A stretch of 7,158 nt of DNA from NCBI GenBank assembly GCA_964563925.1, contig CAZLZD010000105.1, forward strand, positions 1-7,158. The letters are read 5' to 3'. Every line of letters starts with the position of its first letter. Position 1 is the stretch's first letter. The position numbers and the translations under genes were made by a program. Source of the DNA: JAUILA01 sp964563925 (GTDB lineage: Bacteria; Bacteroidota; Bacteroidia; Cytophagales; Cyclobacteriaceae). The notes below the pieces were generated by a model, which ran no database searches, was not told where the DNA came from, and saw only the letters and a list, made by a program, of their open reading frames with translations. Of this stretch, positions 4,334-7,158 are shown one piece after another.

Positions 4334-7158
4334 GTTTAGTGGGATGGAGAGGTGGATGGTTGTGCCCTCTCCGGGAGCACTAAAGAGCTGCAGCCTGCCA
4401 TTCAGCAGGTCCGCCCGCTGTTCCATATCCTCCAGGCCTATGCCGTTGCTTGCCGGCACCTGCTTCCTTATAAATCCCTTTCCATCATCCTCAATCCTCA
4501 GGGTCAGTCCCGCTGCATTTTTTGTAAGTACAACTGTAGCGTTATAAGCTCCGGAATGCTTTAAGATGTTGCTGATGGATTCCTGTATGATCCGGAATAA
4601 TTGTATTTCCTGTTCCGGTGAAAGGACTTTGTCCACTTCGCCTATATCCTGCTTAAAACGGATCTCCGAAGATTCATCGGCATTGGTTACCAAAGAAGAA
4701 ACGGTCCGGCTCAAACCAAACCGTTCCAAATTAAATGGCCTGAGGTTATGTGAAATTTTGCGCATTTCTTCAATGGCGAGAGAAGCTGTCCGGGAAATTT
4801 CTTCCAGCTGCTCCGCGGCTTTATCCGGGTCCTGCTGATCTTTCCTGCCCATCAGTGCCCTGTTTTTAATAATAATGAGGTTCTGCCCCAGGCTGTCATG
4901 CAATTCAGAAGCAATCCGGTTTCGTTCCGCCTCCTGAGACTCTATCAGTTTTCGGGTGAATTCTTTTTGTTGTTCTTGTTTCCGGTTTAGTTTTGCAACC
5001 TTTCTGAAATACAGCGCAGGTCCGCATGAAAGAAACAGCGTCATGGAAAGGAGTATAAACCACCAGCTCATCCAGAAAGGCGGGGATATCACCAGAGGAA
5101 GGGTTGCAGGCATGTGGCTCCATATCCCGTCTTCATTGGCGGCGATGACCTGAAAGGTGTACTCCCCCGGAGGGATCCTGCTGAAATAGGCTGTTCTCCG
5201 GTTCCCGGCTTCCACCCAATCGGTATGTAACCCTTCGAGCTTGTATCGGAATTGGATTTGGGATGGCTCTATAAAGGAGGGCGCTGAGAAATTAATTTCC
5301 AGTTCATTGTTATTTCTGGGCAGTTCAAAAATCCCACCGGCCTGAATATTTCGGGGTTCCCGCTGATCGACCTTAGCTGATGTGATAAATACTTTTAAAG
5401 GAACCGGATTTGTTGAAACATCAGAAGGGTCCACCACAGAGACCCCGCCGCCGGTGGCAAACCAGAGATCCCCGCTGAGGGCTTTCCAGCCTACCGGCTG
5501 TACGGACATGGTGACAAAGCTATTCTTCATGCCTTCCGTCCGCCCATAATGTTCCACATCAAAGCCCTGCAGTGAGTGGTCTATATACCCGTTGAGCTGA
5601 TCTTTATCGATTCTGTACAGGCCCTCCGGAGTGCCCAGCCACAAAGACCCCTGGTCGTCTTCAAGGATGGCAGCAATCCGCTCCTCTGGCAGACCCTCCG
5701 CCTGAGTCAGCGGTTTCACTTCCCGGTTCCTGATCCGGTACAGCCCACCATAAGTTCCGGCCCAGACATCCCCGTGATCATCGGCGTGCAGAGAGACCAC
5801 CTGCTGATTTAAAAAAGCGTCGTTTTCGGTAAAGGAAACAAAAGTATCGCCTTCAAGCCGGTTCAGGCCGTAAGAGGTTCCCACCCACAACCTGCCGTCC
5901 CGGTCCTCGGTTATGGCCCGCACATCGTTATTGGACAGCTTGTTGCCTGAAGAGTCGTACTGTTTAATCTCGTCCCCCAGTATCCGGAACACGCCCCGGT
6001 TGGTTCCCGCCCAGAGGGCACCGGTACTCCGGGACTGATAGAGGGTCCATATTCCCAGACCCTCAATTTCCGGAAATCCGGCTCTAACCATACTGTTCCC
6101 TGACATCTTCAGTAATTGGCCGTCCCGGTTTGCGGCATAAAGGATGCTGTCCGGACCTATTTGTATACTCAAGATAAATTCATCAAACCCTCCTCCACCG
6201 ACATTTAAAACCTTCCCAGAATCCAATCTGTATTTTGTTATACCTGAAGGTGTAGCGATCCACATTTCTCCTTCTTTCCCTTCCGTTACCGAAAGGATCA
6301 GGTCGTTGGGCAGGCCGTCTTTTTGTGTAATGGAGGTGATAACCTCATCCCGAAGCCGGTATAATCCGCTGTAGGGATTACTGATCCAGATATTACCTTC
6401 CCGGTCGGAATATACACTGCTTATTTCGGCCTGTTCTTCAGAGTCTCCCGGCAGGTAGTGATACACCGTATCCGGGGTTATCTTGAAAGCGCCGGATACC
6501 TGACTGCTTGCCCAGAGGTTCCCTTTTCTGTCGCGGATGATATCCGTTACATACGGCTCCTCGACTCCGGTATCCACAGCTTCAACCTGTCCGTTCCGGA
6601 ATTTCAGTATGCCGCCCGGGGTGCCGGCGAAGAGTTCTCCGCCGGAAGCATGCAGGGCCAGAATAGTGGGCGAAGACAGCGGATTGCTATAGGGATGTTT
6701 CTTAAAACTTCCTTCTTCGTGGGAATAAAGCCCGTCGTGCGCTCCTATCCACAGCCGGTTGTGTTCGTCCACCTCCAGGGCGTGCACGTGACGGTTAATG
6801 CCTTCCTCGTCAGAAATTTTTAGCACGCTATCCCCCATTACTTTTCCGAGCCCTTCCCCGTCGGTTCCCACCCAGATCGTTCCGGAAGAATCTTCGGCAA
6901 GGGACAGCACATAATTAGATGGCAGGCCCTGTTGATCGGTAAAGGGCTGAAGGGAATCTCCCTTCAGGGCGTACAACCCGCCGCCGTGGGTTCCAAACCA
7001 GATCCTGCCTTGCCGGTCTTCCAGAATTACCGAGCCGGCATTTGAAAGGAGGCCAGGATTCGTGGTTCGGTTGTAGGTGGTAAAATTAACCCCGTCAAAA
7101 CGCACCATTCCATTTTCAGTAGCCAGCCACAAAAATCCTTTTTCTGACTGAATAATAT
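4319..7158 (-). CDS. Reg_prop/Y_Y_Y sensor histidine kinase (N-terminus outside window)
   Basis: This is a membrane sensor kinase cut at its 5' end by the right edge. A TTG at 7132 is not the start: the frame continues to 7158 with IIQSEKGFLW, itself part of a propeller blade. Numbering from that TTG codon (937 codons to the stop), 14 Reg_prop blades recur about every 42 residues (e.g. IWFGTHG 44, IWVGTDG 86, LWIGAHDG 127, LWVGTSYG 415, LWLGTPEG 497, LWFATGGG 556), predicting two seven-bladed periplasmic propellers. A Y_Y_Y domain follows at about 606-685, then one membrane helix at about 687-708 and a basic coiled linker. The HisKA_3 dimerisation domain carries H745 in 'ASELHDSLGQ', including the D746-x3-Q750 phosphatase motif. 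HATPase_c has the N box (RIIQESISN, N855), G1 (EDDGKGF, about 881) and G2 (NGIGLEDM, about 896). Unlike classical hybrid sensors of this type, no receiver or AraC domain is fused; the regulator is the next gene. The kinase looks active and bifunctional. Its ligand is unknown. Confidence 0.96.
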   Translation of the reverse strand, partial: IIQSEKGFLWLATENGMVRFDGVNFTTYNRTTNPGLLSNAGSVILEDRQGRIWFGTHGGGLYALKGDSLQPFTDQQGLPSNYVLSLAEDSSGTIWVGTDGEGLGKVMGDSVLKISDEEGINRHVHALEVDEHNRLWIGAHDGLYSHEEGSFKKHPYSNPLSSPTILALHASGGELFAGTPGGILKFRNGQVEAVDTGVEEPYVTDIIRDRKGNLWASSQVSGAFKITPDTVYHYLPGDSEEQAEISSVYSDREGNIWISNPYSGLYRLRDEVITSITQKDGLPNDLILSVTEGKEGEMWIATPSGITKYRLDSGKVLNVGGGGFDEFILSIQIGPDSILYAANRDGQLLKMSGNSMVRAGFPEIEGLGIWTLYQSRSTGALWAGTNRGVFRILGDEIKQYDSSGNKLSNNDVRAITEDRDGRLWVGTSYGLNRLEGDTFVSFTENDAFLNQQVVSLHADDHGDVWAGTYGGLYRIRNREVKPLTQAEGLPEERIAAILEDDQGSLWLGTPEGLYRIDKDQLNGYIDHSLQGFDVEHYGRTEGMKNSFVTMSVQPVGWKALSGDLWFATGGGVSVVDPSDVSTNPVPLKVFITSAKVDQREPRNIQAGGIFELPRNNNELEINFSAPSFIEPSQIQFRYKLEGLHTDWVEAGNRRTAYFSRIPPGEYTFQVIAANEDGIWSHMPATLPLVISPPFWMSWWFILLSMTLFLSCGPALYFRKVAKLNRKQEQQKEFTRKLIESQEAERNRIASELHDSLGQNLIIIKNRALMGRKDQQDPDKAAEQLEEISRTASLAIEEMRKISHNLRPFNLERFGLSRTVSSLVTNADESSEIRFKQDIGEVDKVLSPEQEIQLFRIIQESISNILKHSGAYNATVVLTKNAAGLTLRIEDDGKGFIRKQVPASNGIGLEDMEQRADLLNGRLQLFSAPGEGTTIHLSIPLNEEDV

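Noticed and set aside
3946..4383. Plus-strand open frame opposite the response regulator and kinase end.
   Set aside because: It overlaps two strongly supported minus-strand genes, shows no motif, and its serine-rich content is typical of an antisense frame.
4905..5123. 72-codon minus-strand frame inside the kinase gene, in a different frame.
   Set aside because: It coincides with the Y_Y_Y, membrane-helix and linker region of the kinase, whose frame is unambiguous; nothing supports a nested gene.

Overview
The window is a compact, entirely minus-strand block: two-component signalling genes flanking one large secreted protein. It most likely comes from a member of the Bacteroidota/Balneolota/Rhodothermota/Ignavibacteriota assemblage. 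The main reason is that the secreted protein ends in a textbook type IX secretion (T9SS) type A sorting domain, with the 'YPNPFNPTTTI' opening and a basic KKM...K end. A sensor kinase built on Reg_prop/Y_Y_Y repeats is also typical of those phyla. The codon usage looks balanced to moderately GC-rich. The exact taxon is inference.

Reading in the direction of transcription (right to left): (i) 7158-4319 is a sensor histidine kinase whose 5' end lies beyond the right edge. It has 14 Reg_prop blades (two seven-bladed propellers), a Y_Y_Y domain, one membrane helix, and a HisKA_3 plus HATPase_c kinase core. (ii) 4322-3666 is a NarL/FixJ-type response regulator whose ATG overlaps the kinase stop codon (ATGA) behind a good Shine-Dalgarno. 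(iii) 3665-3549 is a 117-bp gap holding three inverted repeats and a possible Bacteroidota-type promoter. (iv) 3548-318 is a 1076-residue exported protein with a signal peptide, an FG-GAP/VCBS-type propeller, an unassigned beta-rich middle, a CARDB-like domain and the T9SS tail. (v) 317-293 is a 25-bp gap with a perfect 14-bp palindrome. (vi) 292-1 is the N-terminal 97 codons of a second response regulator, cut by the left edge.

The simplest model is a periplasm-sensing kinase that phosphorylates the LuxR-type regulator translated with it. That regulator may act on the promoter region just downstream, so that the T9SS-exported surface or secreted protein is the output. The second receiver protein, 25 bp downstream of the secreted gene, may add a second output or a feedback branch. 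Each of these links is inferred from gene order; the sequence does not show the wiring directly. No RNA genes, insertion sequences, CRISPR arrays or gene-free stretches over 300 bp were seen.
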